From assembly GCF_018449515.1 (NCBI RefSeq), contig NZ_JAAVUQ010000001.1:372001-436000 (forward strand): a stretch of 64,000 nt of DNA, read 5' to 3'. The notes beneath the pieces were generated by a model, which made no database searches, had not been told where the DNA came from, and was given only the letters and a program-made list of their open reading frames with translations. This DNA is from Caballeronia sp. dw_19 (lineage in GTDB: Bacteria > Pseudomonadota > Gammaproteobacteria > Burkholderiales > Burkholderiaceae). This document shows positions 20,234-28,083 of this stretch, in pieces; within the stretch, counting starts at the first letter, position 1; every line of letters starts with the position of its first letter. The position numbers and the translations under genes are program-made.

Positions 20234-21148
20234 CTAAGCCAGTTCTTCAACGCGTTTCGGCAATCCGGCGACCAGCCCCCACACCGACTCGGCGGCAGGC
20301 GACAACGACCGGTCGCGCCGCCGCACCAGCTCGACGGTTCGCTCGACCCGCGGCACCAACGGTAACGCGACCAGTGACGAGTTCGCCGGCAACGGCAGGG
20401 CCAGCCACGGCAGCACGCTAATGCCGACACCCGCCTCCACCAGCCCGAACACCGTAGCGGAATGACCCAGCTCCTGCACCACGTCGGCGATGACATGATG
20501 CTCACGCAGCACGGCATCGATAATCGGACGGCTTCCGGAAGCATGGTCCAGCATGACCAGACGTTCGCCGGACAATGCGGCCCACGGTACCTCCTGCGCC
20601 GCGGCAAGAGGATGATCCCGTCTCGCAACCGCGCAAAACGAGTCGGTCATCACGACTTCCCCATACAGGTCGTCATTGGCGTAGGGGCCGATCGCCACAC
20701 CGAAATCGACCTCGCCCGATTTGACCTTGCGAATCACGTCGCTCTGGAGGTCGTCTCGCAAACCCAGTGAAATCAACGGAAATTCCCGGACACAGGCCGA
20801 AATGACGAACGGCATCAGCCGGCACGCCACGGTCGGACTGGCCGCGACAATGACCCGTCCGCGCCGTTGCTGGCCGAGATCGCGGATTTCGCGGAGTGCG
20901 TCATCGAGGTCCGAGAGCAGCCGCGACACGCTGCCCACGAGATTCGTGCCAACGTCGGTGAGTTGCACCTCGCGGGTGGTCCGGTCGACCAGCTTCAGCC
21001 CGATTTCCCCCTCGAGCTCACGCACGCACCGGCTCACCGCCGACTGCGTCAGGCCGATTTCATCGCCGGCGCGGCTAAAGCTTTGCAGCCTGGCGACTTC
21101 AATAAACACGCGTAGCTGACGCAACGTCACATTGAGCGCTCGGCTCAT
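20234..21148 (-). CDS. LysR-family transcriptional regulator
   Basis: A 304-residue LysR-type regulator. The winged helix-turn-helix covers residues 8-67, with recognition region GLTQSAVSRCVRELEGEIG. The two-lobe periplasmic-binding-like effector domain runs from about 95 to 295, with the usual GVGISVLPWLALPL in the second lobe. It is the upstream neighbour of the aminotransferase on the same strand, so regulation of that gene, or co-transcription, is possible. A short palindrome CATCT-CAT-AGATG upstream at 21167-21179 could be its own binding site. No effector can be named. Confidence 0.88.
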   Translation of the reverse strand: MSRALNVTLRQLRVFIEVARLQSFSRAGDEIGLTQSAVSRCVRELEGEIGLKLVDRTTREVQLTDVGTNLVGSVSRLLSDLDDALREIRDLGQQRRGRVIVAASPTVACRLMPFVISACVREFPLISLGLRDDLQSDVIRKVKSGEVDFGVAIGPYANDDLYGEVVMTDSFCAVARRDHPLAAAQEVPWAALSGERLVMLDHASGSRPIIDAVLREHHVIADVVQELGHSATVFGLVEAGVGISVLPWLALPLPANSSLVALPLVPRVERTVELVRRRDRSLSPAAESVWGLVAGLPKRVEELA

Positions 21149-21561
21149 ACCCTTCCCTCATCAATCCATCTCATAGATGCAAATTGTAGATCAAGGTCGG
21201 TCAAGAAAACGGTTTCATCAAGGGGCGCGCTGCGGTGCAGCAGAAATGCATTCGCGCACGCAGGATGGGCTTATTGCACTTGATTGGTGATTGTCCCGAT
21301 TTCATTAACTGCACTTATAGCGTCTCATACGGCCCATGCTGGCACCGCGCCAGCCTACTGCCGCGAGGCTTTCCGGCCGATCGATACACGCATGGCACGG
21401 TTCTCGCATTTACTTGCGCAGAGGTCGGCGCCATTGCAGTTTTAAACGCAAATCGTCCGTCGCAATGTCTGCTCCGACCTTACCTGGGTTCGATCTTCGA
21501 ATTCCGACCAGAGTGCGCGGCGCGGGGCAGCGCACCGGGGTTAGCTTCGCTGAGGTGAAAC
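21149..21561. other. Intergenic region upstream of the LysR gene
   Basis: About 410 bases without a credible gene. It contains the palindrome CATCT-CAT-AGATG (21167-21179), which fits a LysR box near the LysR start. It also holds the leader of the IS402-like gene, with a GAGGTG ribosome site at 21552-21557. Nothing else could be assigned. Confidence 0.4.
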
Positions 21562-21960
21562 ATGATGTTCGACGATCTAAGAGATAACGAGTGGGCGCTG
21601 GTAGAGGCCTTGTTTTGCGCAGAACCGGCACGCAGCGAACGGCGCGGCCGTCCGCGTGTGGAAGCACGCGCTGTTGTCAATGCCGTGTTGTGGGTCCTGT
21701 CCACGGGCGAAGGCTGGTCGAAGTTGCCGGGCCGCTACCCGTCGCCGCCGACCTGCCGTCGACGGTTCGACGAATGGCAAGCGGATGGTACGCTCGCCGA
21801 AATCGTGAAGCGGCTGGGCAGCAATGGTCGTGAGGTGTCGTTGCGGGGCCGGATCGGTTCCACCGCCGCGAAACCGCCCGCACCGCCGAGCCGCGACCGT
21901 CTGCGTGGCGCATTCTGGACGAATCCGGAATCGTGGCGCGCGCCGGTCAAGATGGCCTGA
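21562..21960 (+). CDS. Stand-alone IS402-type (IS5 family) transposase N-terminal domain protein
   Basis: A 132-residue protein. Residues 3-90 match the DUF4096/IS402-like helix-turn-helix domain found at the N-terminus of IS5-family transposases: LRDNEWALVEALF, RRGRPRVEARAVVNAVLWVL, GEGWSKLPGRYPSPPTCRRRFDEW in consecutive segments. The DDE catalytic domain that normally follows is absent. The remaining 40 residues are Pro/Arg-rich. No inverted repeats or second transposase frame were found nearby. It has a good ribosome site (GAGGTGAAAC before ATGATG). It could be a remnant of an insertion sequence or a domesticated DNA-binding protein. Confidence 0.75.
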   Translation: MMFDDLRDNEWALVEALFCAEPARSERRGRPRVEARAVVNAVLWVLSTGEGWSKLPGRYPSPPTCRRRFDEWQADGTLAEIVKRLGSNGREVSLRGRIGSTAAKPPAPPSRDRLRGAFWTNPESWRAPVKMA

Positions 21961-22372
21961 CAGCCGGCCCAATGCGGTAAGCGGCATGGTCGGTCGCTGT
22001 ACGGCCAGGCTGTGCGGCTAAATTTACGCGAAGCACCCGCGCGCAGGTTTCCTGCGTTTTATCCCGGCTCCCACCGATGTCTCTCCTCGAGTGATGAGCC
22101 ACCGGTCTGCACTCGTAGACCGTTTAGTCAGTCAAAAATCTGCCGGCAGGCGCTCGCCTTTCGTTCATCGAAAGGGAGCGCATGGCGTGCACTACCTCCA
22201 CGCACATTGACATTGCGGCCGCTCAAACATGCGCCCCGCGACGATTTGTTGCGCCCAGTCAGGAAACCCGGGAAACAACTCTTTACCAATATTTACAGCA
22301 TGCTTTCGTGCGCTGGCATAGCTTGTGAAGTTGGCTAGCGGACCAATACCGGTCCGAAGGGGAGTTTTCATC
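21961..22372. other. Intergenic region without recognised genes
   Basis: Some 410 bases between the IS402-like gene and a small exported protein. Several short frames are open but have no ribosome site or protein-like composition. A GGGGAG ribosome site for the next gene lies near 22359-22364. I see no other structure. Confidence 0.4.
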
Positions 22373-22633
22373 ATGAAACCAATGTCACTGGTGGTATGCG
22401 GCATTGTGCTTTCATCGCTGGGGGCGGCAATTACGGTGCACGCGGAATCGGCAGCGGGCAACTTCGCGCTGCGCGCGGATACGCAAGCCAGTCCGCAAGC
22501 CTGGAGGAAGGAGCCAGTGCGTGGCAGCGATATGACCGAAACCGCGCCGCGCGGGGATTTGCGAGGCGATATCGCGAGTAATGCGCGAGCACGGCCGGAA
22601 CCGGATCGCGGAGGCCGCCCGCGTAAGCACTGA
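22373..22633 (+). CDS. Small exported protein of unknown function
   Basis: An 86-residue protein. The N-terminus MKPMSLVVCGIVLSSLGAAI followed by TVHAES is a signal peptide with likely cleavage after VHA. The mature part, about 60 residues, is hydrophilic and rich in Arg, Asp, Pro and Gly, ending GGRPRKH, with no recognised domain. I chose this ATG because of the upstream GGGGAG and the signal sequence; an upstream in-frame ATG at 22325 would bury the signal. A terminator lies 165 bases downstream. No function can be assigned. Confidence 0.6.
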   Translation: MKPMSLVVCGIVLSSLGAAITVHAESAAGNFALRADTQASPQAWRKEPVRGSDMTETAPRGDLRGDIASNARARPEPDRGGRPRKH

Positions 22634-22798
22634 GGAGCGGTCGAAACGCACAAGTCACCGGACAAGCGTGCAAAACCACCGGCATATCGTGCATTGAAAC
22701 CATATTCGGTCGATGGAGTGCCCTTCCGGGAACCCTTCCTCATCGCGCCAGTCCGACCTTATGCCATGAGCACAGCGTGGCAGCAGTAGATCCGGTAC

Positions 22799-22828
22799 GC
22801 CCGTATCCTCGTGATACGGGCTTTTTTT
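22799..22828 (+). terminator. Rho-independent terminator
   Basis: GCCCGTATC (22799-22807) and GATACGGGC (22813-22821) form a 9-base-pair stem with a 5-base loop, followed by seven T residues. It may end the transcript of the small exported protein gene, or of an unseen short RNA, as 165 bases lie between. Confidence 0.9.
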
Positions 22829-22975
22829 GTCGGAATTTTGCCGCTGTCATGAGCGTGCCGCTTTCACAGCCTGACCCATTCGACGCAGAAGTGGCGCTAC
22901 CGCGGCCGCAACCGTTTGCCAGGCACTGGAGCGCTCGAAGCGCGAGACTGCTTCAGCGCGAAGGTTGGAAGCGCT

Positions 22976-23290
22976 TTAAGCGCGTGCTTCGGCCAGGGGT
23001 TCCTGAATGACGGCCGGCGAATAAGGCGCTGCGCGGTGCAGGTCCCAGTCCATCGAACGCTCGTCTCGCGCGAGCCGGGAGAATTCGAATTTGCCCCGCT
23101 CGGTTACTACCGCAATGTCCACGGGAGCGTGAAAACCGGGAGCGGGTGCAACGGTGCGTTGCCGGACCAGTTCCAGCAGACCCAGGTCGCGTAGATGGCT
23201 GAAAACGTTAGGGCGTCTTGCCCACGGAACTTGACGATACTGAGCTCGCCGGAGCGCTTCGAGTACGGCTTCGTTTGAATACGTGGTCAT
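22976..23290 (-). CDS. Hypothetical protein, possibly winged-helix-like
   Basis: A 104-residue protein that I do not recognise. The pattern VLEALRRAQYRQ, then VFSHLRDLGLLELV, then GKFEFSRLARDE resembles a small helical/winged-helix fold, but no motif is decisive. The start at 23290 (MTTYSNEAV) has GGAAGA and ACGAG upstream and is preferred to an in-frame ATG 13 codons earlier. It is a single gene, convergent with the exported protein gene and its terminator. Coding potential is judged from composition and the absence of a better frame. Confidence 0.55.
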   Translation of the reverse strand: MTTYSNEAVLEALRRAQYRQVPWARRPNVFSHLRDLGLLELVRQRTVAPAPGFHAPVDIAVVTERGKFEFSRLARDERSMDWDLHRAAPYSPAVIQEPLAEARA

Positions 23291-23543
23291 CTCGTTATAT
23301 CTTCCAGTGCAGCCGTGACGGCGCCACATGGCAGTAACTGACTGCCAGCGGCACCGACTAAACGCGGCACGCCCCGAAACCAGTCAAAATGCCGACTTCG
23401 CGGCCCCTGACCGGAACTCGCAGCCGCCGCTTGCGCTAGGTGCTGCTTATTTCTGCTTACCGCTACTTATAATTCCGAGCGCCCGTTAAACGCGCACTAC
23501 ACAACGCGTTCCGCAGTTCCGGCGATGCATTCTCACGAATGCG

Positions 23544-24323
23544 ATGACCACGAAGCGGATTATCTCGAAAACCTATACGTTACCTCAAACCAAATTGGTT
23601 CTTATAACTTTATTGCTGCTTTTCTTTGCACTGTTCGCAGTTTGGCGACAACGCCGGCGCGCGGTCGCGCTTGTTTGCGTCGTGCTGTTCTGGGCGCTGG
23701 GCGCGAGTTGGCTCGCGGCGCCGCTGCTTCACCTTGCGCAGCGCGGGTTCGAAGAGAAGTCGACGCCGCAGGACGTGCATTTCGCATCGCGAACGACTTT
23801 TATCCTGCTGGGCGGCGGCACGCGTTACGACGACGACAAACGCCTGGTACCAAAACGTGATGCGTTCACGCGTATTGTTGTCACAGCCGAGCTGTATCGT
23901 GAGTGCCGGCGCGCGGGCGGCGCTTGCCGTGTGATCGTAAGCGGCGGCAATCCGCAGCATCATGAACAGGCCGAAGCCGATAATTATGCGCCCTTCCTGC
24001 TCGCTCGCGGCGTGAGCGCCAGCGATCTCGTGCTCGAAAACGAAAGCCTCAATACGTACCAGAACGCTCGCAATGTCGCGAGCATCGTGCAGCCGGAACG
24101 CGACGAAACCCTGGTGCTGATTACGTCCGCTTATCACATGCAACGGTCATTGCTTGCCTTCAGCGCTTTTGGCCTCGACACGCAAGCGTTCACCAGCAAT
24201 GTGCGGCAATCCGAAGCGACATTCTTTCCCCGCCGGCGCGGTTTCATCGATACTGAAACTGCCCTGCATGAACTGGTCGGCGTCGCACGCTTTCGGGTGT
24301 ACCGGAGATTGGGGCTATATTGA
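23544..24323 (+). CDS. DUF218 (YdcF/SanA/ElyC-like) membrane protein
   Basis: A 259-residue protein with two transmembrane helices (about residues 17-33 and 40-60) followed by a DUF218 domain. Domain landmarks are FILLGGGTRYDDD, ELYRECRRAG, VIVSGGNP, ENESLNTYQNARN and LITSAYHMQRSLLAFSAFG. DUF218 proteins are tied to envelope maintenance (SanA, ElyC), but the reaction is not settled. A candidate -10 TATAAT lies at 23468-23473 without a clear -35. Single-gene unit. Alternative starts within the first ten codons are possible. Confidence 0.85.
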   Translation: MTTKRIISKTYTLPQTKLVLITLLLLFFALFAVWRQRRRAVALVCVVLFWALGASWLAAPLLHLAQRGFEEKSTPQDVHFASRTTFILLGGGTRYDDDKRLVPKRDAFTRIVVTAELYRECRRAGGACRVIVSGGNPQHHEQAEADNYAPFLLARGVSASDLVLENESLNTYQNARNVASIVQPERDETLVLITSAYHMQRSLLAFSAFGLDTQAFTSNVRQSEATFFPRRRGFIDTETALHELVGVARFRVYRRLGLY

Positions 24324-24502
24324 ATCGAAGCTTGAATCGAAGCAAAGCGACCTGGTGTTATCAGTGATGTGTCAAGGTCGTTACCCATCTCGAAATTCAG
24401 TACTAGAAAGCAATGCGCTTCGCCGGTATTATCGCCGGTTCAGTCAATCGACTGGCCGGGCTGATGCTCTGTTAGAGTCGAACCGCAGTGTCATTGCTGA
24501 AA

Positions 24503-24529
24503 TGTAACGGCACTGTAACTACATGTAAC
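24503..24529 (+). promoter_or_regulatory. Three direct TGTAAC repeats upstream of a small exported protein
   Basis: TGTAAC occurs at 24503, 24514 and 24524, that is, with 11- and 10-base spacing on one face of the helix. Such phased direct repeats are typical binding sites of OmpR-family response regulators. The same hexamer recurs as a pair at 26060-26077. They lie about 100 bases upstream of the gene at 24625. Confidence 0.5.
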
Positions 24530-24624
24530 GATTCGCGGGCAGGATCGGTATTTGCTACGCAGCGTGTAATGTCTCGCCAATCGGGACAGGCCAACCCGGG
24601 TTCAACGAGTCTATGGAGGTAACA

Positions 24625-24864
24625 ATGAAGAAAATGTCCCTGGCAGTCTTGTTTTCCCTGAGCGCAATGACCAGCGCGGCGTTTGCGCAATCCGATCAGG
24701 GCGTCATGATGAGTACGGATCCGGCCAAAATCTCGGATATCGAGCAGCGCGCGCAGGACCTGCAGGCACGCCAGTCGAACATGCAGACCGAAATGCCGAT
24801 GCACAAGGGCGCCACGCATCACAAGAAGTCGGGCATGAAGCATTCGAAAGGCACGGCCGAATAA
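24625..24864 (+). CDS. Small exported His/Met/Lys-rich protein of unknown function
   Basis: A 79-residue protein with a clear signal peptide (MKKMSLAVLFSLSAMTSAA, then FA before QSD). The mature part is about 54 residues. A short helix-forming stretch (ISDIEQRAQDLQARQSNMQ) is followed by a His/Lys/Met-rich tail with HKGATHHKKSGMKHSKG, which could bind metal or polyanions (inference). A textbook GGAGG site precedes the ATG at 24625. A strong terminator follows 50 bases after the stop. Phased TGTAAC repeats upstream suggest control by a two-component system. Confidence 0.75.
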   Translation: MKKMSLAVLFSLSAMTSAAFAQSDQGVMMSTDPAKISDIEQRAQDLQARQSNMQTEMPMHKGATHHKKSGMKHSKGTAE

Positions 24865-24914
24865 GCGATCGGGTTTATACGTCGCAACGGCACGCAAACG
24901 TTAGCCGTTGGACG

Positions 24915-24957
24915 AAAAAAGCCGGATACGACGCACGACGCGTTGTATCCGGCTTTT
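24915..24957. terminator. Intrinsic terminator after the His-rich exported protein
   Basis: GCCGGATAC (24921-24929) pairs with GTATCCGGC (24945-24953), with A6 before and T4 after. It serves the plus-strand gene at 24625-24864 and could also work in reverse. Confidence 0.85.
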
Positions 24958-25057
24958 GTTCGTTATCGACGACTTCAGGCGACTATGCGTTCACCGCCAC
25001 GGCGTATGCTACATTCCGCGTCGATAAATTGAATCGCACCCGTGTGCGGAGGATCGT

Positions 25058-25321
25058 ATGAGCAACATCCAGCTGGATATTGAATGGACCGAAGCAGCAT
25101 CACGCAAGATTGAAAAGTTGATGCCGCGTAACGCAAAGGACAAGGACGCATATCTCGCGCTGCCGCCCGTGGAGTGCCTGCCCATGGAAGGCGACGTGCT
25201 GTTTCTTGGCCCGGACGGCAAACAACAGCCGTTTATCGTGGCCGAACGTCAGTACCATCATGACGGCGACGCCGACTGGACCATCATCCTGATCCTCGAC
25301 GTGCCGCACGAGACTCATTAA
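25058..25321 (+). CDS. Conserved-looking hypothetical protein
   Basis: An 87-residue acidic cytoplasmic protein (MSNIQLDIEWTEAASRKIEK...) with no signal peptide. Strand-rich segments such as EGDVLFLGPDGKQ, PFIVAERQYHH and DWTIILILDVP suggest a small beta fold. I do not recognise a family. It starts with a good GGAGG site eight bases before the ATG and stands alone downstream of a terminator, so it has its own promoter. Confidence 0.75.
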   Translation: MSNIQLDIEWTEAASRKIEKLMPRNAKDKDAYLALPPVECLPMEGDVLFLGPDGKQQPFIVAERQYHHDGDADWTIILILDVPHETH

Positions 25322-25431
25322 GGGCTGGCGAGGTAAAGGCTGTGGTGTTGTCAGGGCCGCGGGATAGGGCCACCAAGGACGGAGACATTGCCGCGCGGAC
25401 GCACCAATGACCGCGTGCCCGATTCAGCCGC

Positions 25432-25719
25432 TCAGAGCTTTGCCACTACGTTAATTTCACCGTGCTCGATCAGGTCCGGCAGTGTTTTGCCGAGCGCCTG
25501 GATGTGCGGCGTTTGATTGTGTTCGGCCAGAGCCGCCTCGCTCAGCCAGCGCTCGAAGAATACGAACCGACGTGGTTCCTTGATGTCGCGATGCAGGTCA
25601 TATTGCACCGCGCCTGGTTCCTTGAGGGTCGGCGCCACGATGCCCTGTAGCGCTTCCTTCAGTTTGTCTTCGTTGCCCGGTTTGGCGACGAATGTTGCGA
25701 CCACGGCGATTTCCGTCAT
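25432..25719 (-). CDS. Antibiotic-biosynthesis-monooxygenase (ABM) domain protein, YgiN-like
   Basis: A 95-residue single ABM domain of the dimeric ferredoxin-like fold. Landmarks are AVVATFVAKPGNEDKLKEAL, EPGAVQYDLHRD, RRFVFFERWLSEAALAEHNQ and a C-terminal strand INVVAKL. Members include quinol monooxygenase YgiN and LsrG-like isomerases. Substrate cannot be assigned. The start at 25719 (MTEIAVVATF) fits the family; the frame is open ten codons further. It is a single gene downstream of the putative structured RNA on the same strand, from which a terminator separates it. Confidence 0.85.
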   Translation of the reverse strand: MTEIAVVATFVAKPGNEDKLKEALQGIVAPTLKEPGAVQYDLHRDIKEPRRFVFFERWLSEAALAEHNQTPHIQALGKTLPDLIEHGEINVVAKL

Positions 25720-25794
25720 GACTTGACTCCAGATTAAAGGATCAAGCATAGCGTCGACGCCACACGCTCGCTGAAACGGCTTTTGAATGGACCA

Positions 25795-26027
25795 GAAAAA
25801 AGCCCGCGTTCCCTTTGGGGAGCGCGGGCAAAAGCCGTCGCCCTACGAGGATAGGCGACGGGGCCATCGAGATCCGCTTGGCCAGCGGACCGCAATTCGT
25901 GAAAGAAAATTGGTGACATATGGCGGCGTGAAGCACGTACGCCGCTTCGCGCAGGCACCATGCAGATTACATGCCACAGATGCAATGTAATCCCTATGCG
26001 GTTGATTCCTATAAGCTTTCCCGCACA
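25795..26027 (-). ncRNA. Candidate structured small RNA ending in an intrinsic terminator
   Basis: No credible ORF fills this stretch, yet the minus strand can fold into six adjacent hairpins. They are TGTGCGG/CCGCATA (26027-25995, one G-U pair), GATTACAT/ATGTAATC (25992-25965, 8 bp), GCGGCGT/ACGCCGC (25945-25923), TCCGCT/AGCGGA (25891-25871), CCGTCGCC/GGCGACGG (25861-25835) and GCCCGCG/CGCGGGC (25829-25802). The last is followed by six T residues. A candidate promoter (TTGTTC, 16 bases, TACTTT at 26059-26032) places the start at about 26025, at the foot of the first hairpin. Length would be about 230 bases. I do not recognise an RNA family. Confidence 0.55.
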
Positions 26028-26031
26028 TAAA

Positions 26032-26077
26032 AAAGTAGAAACAGCGCCCGACCGAACAATGTAACTACTGCTGTAAC
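26032..26077 (-). promoter_or_regulatory. Candidate promoter and regulator site for the structured RNA
   Basis: On the minus strand two GTTACA hexamers (26077-26072 and 26065-26060, 12 bases apart) abut a -35-like TTGTTC (26059-26054). A -10-like TACTTT (26037-26032) lies 16 bases further. The hexamer is the complement of the TGTAAC repeated at 24503-24529. The promoter boxes are poor, as expected of an activator-dependent promoter. Confidence 0.4.
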
Positions 26078-26225
26078 GTGACACCGGCATCATGAAAGAT
26101 CCGCTTCCTTCCCTCAGAGGTCCTTCGCCCGAAGCGTAACGCGGCGACCATGTTCACTCGCGCGCGTTACCGCGCATTTGAACGCGAAAGGCATTTTCAT
26201 CAAGTGCTTCAACTAATTTCGGACG

Positions 26226-26256
26226 TAAAAAAACCCGCCTGAACTTCAGGCGGGTT
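26226..26256 (-). terminator. Rho-independent terminator after bamC
   Basis: AACCCGCCTGA and TCAGGCGGGTT form an 11-base-pair stem (26232-26256). It is followed on the minus strand by a T run (26233-26227). It lies 108 bases after the bamC stop. Confidence 0.85.
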
Positions 26257-26363
26257 AGTCGCGGGTCAAGCATTACGCGCGGTCTTTCCGTGACATTCAG
26301 CTTACTGATTCAACCTGCTGACTCAGCCTCCTGAACCAGTCCGCAGAAACTCTGCGATGCGCT

Positions 26364-27575
26364 TCAATGCAACTGGTCGTCGAGCAAGCCCATGATCTGG
26401 CGCGCTTGCGGCGAGGAATCGACGTTACCCTTGCTGTCGATGATCGACACACGCGTCTGTGTCTCTGTCAGCGCGCGCACGTTGATCTCGTAGTTCTTGG
26501 GTAGCTTCTCTTTCTTACCGTGGAACACCTGGTTCCAGAAGCCCTGCTCCGCCGACGTCATGTCCTTCGGGTCGACATACCGGACGAAATAAATGCCGCG
26601 GCCACGATCACGGTCATCGACGGTGAAGTTCGTACGGTCGAGCGCCAGACCCACACGCAGCCAGGCACGATCGTAGGGCTCCGGCACGTTGATCTCAACC
26701 GAGCTTGCTTCGGGCACCACGTCTTCCTGGATCGGCGTCTGCGCGGCAAGGGCGACGTTCTGTGCCGCCCTCTGCGCTGCAGTAGTGGACGCGGGTGAGC
26801 TCGCTGCCGCGGCCGCAGCCATGGCAGCGTCGGTCGCGCCGGTCTGGCCGCTAGCCTGACGCGCGTCGGCCAGTGCAAGGTTAGCCATCAAGCGCTTGAG
26901 GTATTCGCCTTCCAGGGCGGGATCGTTAGGCTTGGCCTGCCACTGGCTTTGATCGTTATTGGTTCCCGTCAGCGCCTCGCGCATGCCCTTCTGACTGATG
27001 AACACATACGTTCCGCCGTTCGGCGCTGCCTCGAGCCGGGTGCGGTATTTGTTGCGTTCCGCGGCAACGTATGAGTTGCCTGTTGCCATTGAAAGCGTAT
27101 TGCGAATCAGCCCGTCCGAGATCTGCGGATGGGTTTCGTTCCAGTCGGTTTCCATGACGCCCTTGTCACGCGCGTCCACGACAAGCAGGAAGCCCTGCTC
27201 CTGCCAGAAACGACGAATCTGCGGCCAGACCTGATCTGGCGCCCTGGTGTCGATGACCAGCCAGCGCTCCGTGCCATCACGCTGAATATGCATGCCTGAC
27301 ACCGGCGGGATGACCGTAGGCGCGTTCGGCGCGACCTTCTGCACTTGCTGGAGGTCCGATAGCGACGCCTGCCCGCCCTGCGGCGGCAAAGAGCGCTGAT
27401 CCCCCGTTTCGTCGAGCAGATTGGGCGGAACAGCTAGGGAAGCCTGTTTTGCCCGGGCATCGCTCTTGTAATTGATTGCATCGGGAGACGACGTACCGCA
27501 TCCGGCAACAAGGCCTCCCACCATCAAGAGGGCTGCGACCTTCAAAGCGGGCTTGTTCACACGAAAATCTGTCAT
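26364..27575 (-). CDS. bamC: Outer membrane protein assembly factor BamC (lipoprotein)
   Basis: A 403-residue lipoprotein of the BAM complex that inserts beta-barrel proteins in the outer membrane. The signal sequence ends LMVGGLVAG-Cys26. The unstructured N-terminal lasso, including NYKSDARAKQASLAVPPNL, is followed by two helix-grip domains: about residues 95-235 (RWLVIDTRAPDQVWPQIRRFW) and about 290-400 (RAWLRVGLALDRTNFTVDDRD). The linker between them is Ala-rich. In many beta-proteobacteria bamC follows dapA; here about 500 bases of non-coding DNA lie upstream instead, so it must have its own promoter. Confidence 0.92.
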   Translation of the reverse strand: MTDFRVNKPALKVAALLMVGGLVAGCGTSSPDAINYKSDARAKQASLAVPPNLLDETGDQRSLPPQGGQASLSDLQQVQKVAPNAPTVIPPVSGMHIQRDGTERWLVIDTRAPDQVWPQIRRFWQEQGFLLVVDARDKGVMETDWNETHPQISDGLIRNTLSMATGNSYVAAERNKYRTRLEAAPNGGTYVFISQKGMREALTGTNNDQSQWQAKPNDPALEGEYLKRLMANLALADARQASGQTGATDAAMAAAAAASSPASTTAAQRAAQNVALAAQTPIQEDVVPEASSVEINVPEPYDRAWLRVGLALDRTNFTVDDRDRGRGIYFVRYVDPKDMTSAEQGFWNQVFHGKKEKLPKNYEINVRALTETQTRVSIIDSKGNVDSSPQARQIMGLLDDQLH

Positions 27576-28083
27576 GTTTGGGAAATCCTTCCGCTACGCC
27601 ACGGCGTTTTCCGTGGATCAACCAAGCATTTTACCGGTCCGACGCGCCGTCGTGCAAAAACAGTGTCCCTGACGTTGTACGGCCCGGATGACACGGCACC
27701 CGCGAGGTCGCCCGGGCATGAATTCCATGCCGGGAAATTTGAACGGGCATCGCGCATCCGGACAGGCGAATCAGGCCACTCCTGCACGCTTCCGAACATG
27801 CGTTCCGACGTGCTGCCCGGCTTCCTTTTTTCGTCCGCCGAAGTCCACCTTCAATCTCATAAATCGCTCTCGCGATGACCATCAAGACAATTTGTGACAA
27901 TTGCTCTTGCTTTGTCCTAGCCTAATTTTCGCAACCAACGCATTGTTTAATAAGCACTTTTAACTAATTTTTGAGACGTTTTTAAAGACCACACAAGACA
28001 ATTCCTATCCATGTTTTTTGAGGCACTCATATCCTAAAATTAATTCTAGATAACAAGAACGGCCACGAGAACGGAGTAACACC
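27576..28083. other. AT-rich intergenic region between divergent bamC and the DUF2844 gene
   Basis: No credible gene. From about 27890 to 28060 the base composition drops far below the surrounding GC level, with many T and A runs (for example GACGTTTTTAAAGACC). This is the likely regulatory region of the DUF2844-DUF3443 pair and a possible target of xenogeneic silencers. Individual promoter boxes are ambiguous because of the AT-richness. Confidence 0.5.

Noticed and set aside
21562..21960. A complete insertion sequence at the IS402-like gene
   Set aside because: No catalytic domain, inverted repeats or target duplication could be found around it.
25734..26093. A 119-codon minus-strand frame across the putative structured RNA
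   Set aside because: It crosses several perfect hairpins and the terminator, has no ribosome site and has mixed, non-globular composition; the RNA explanation fits better.
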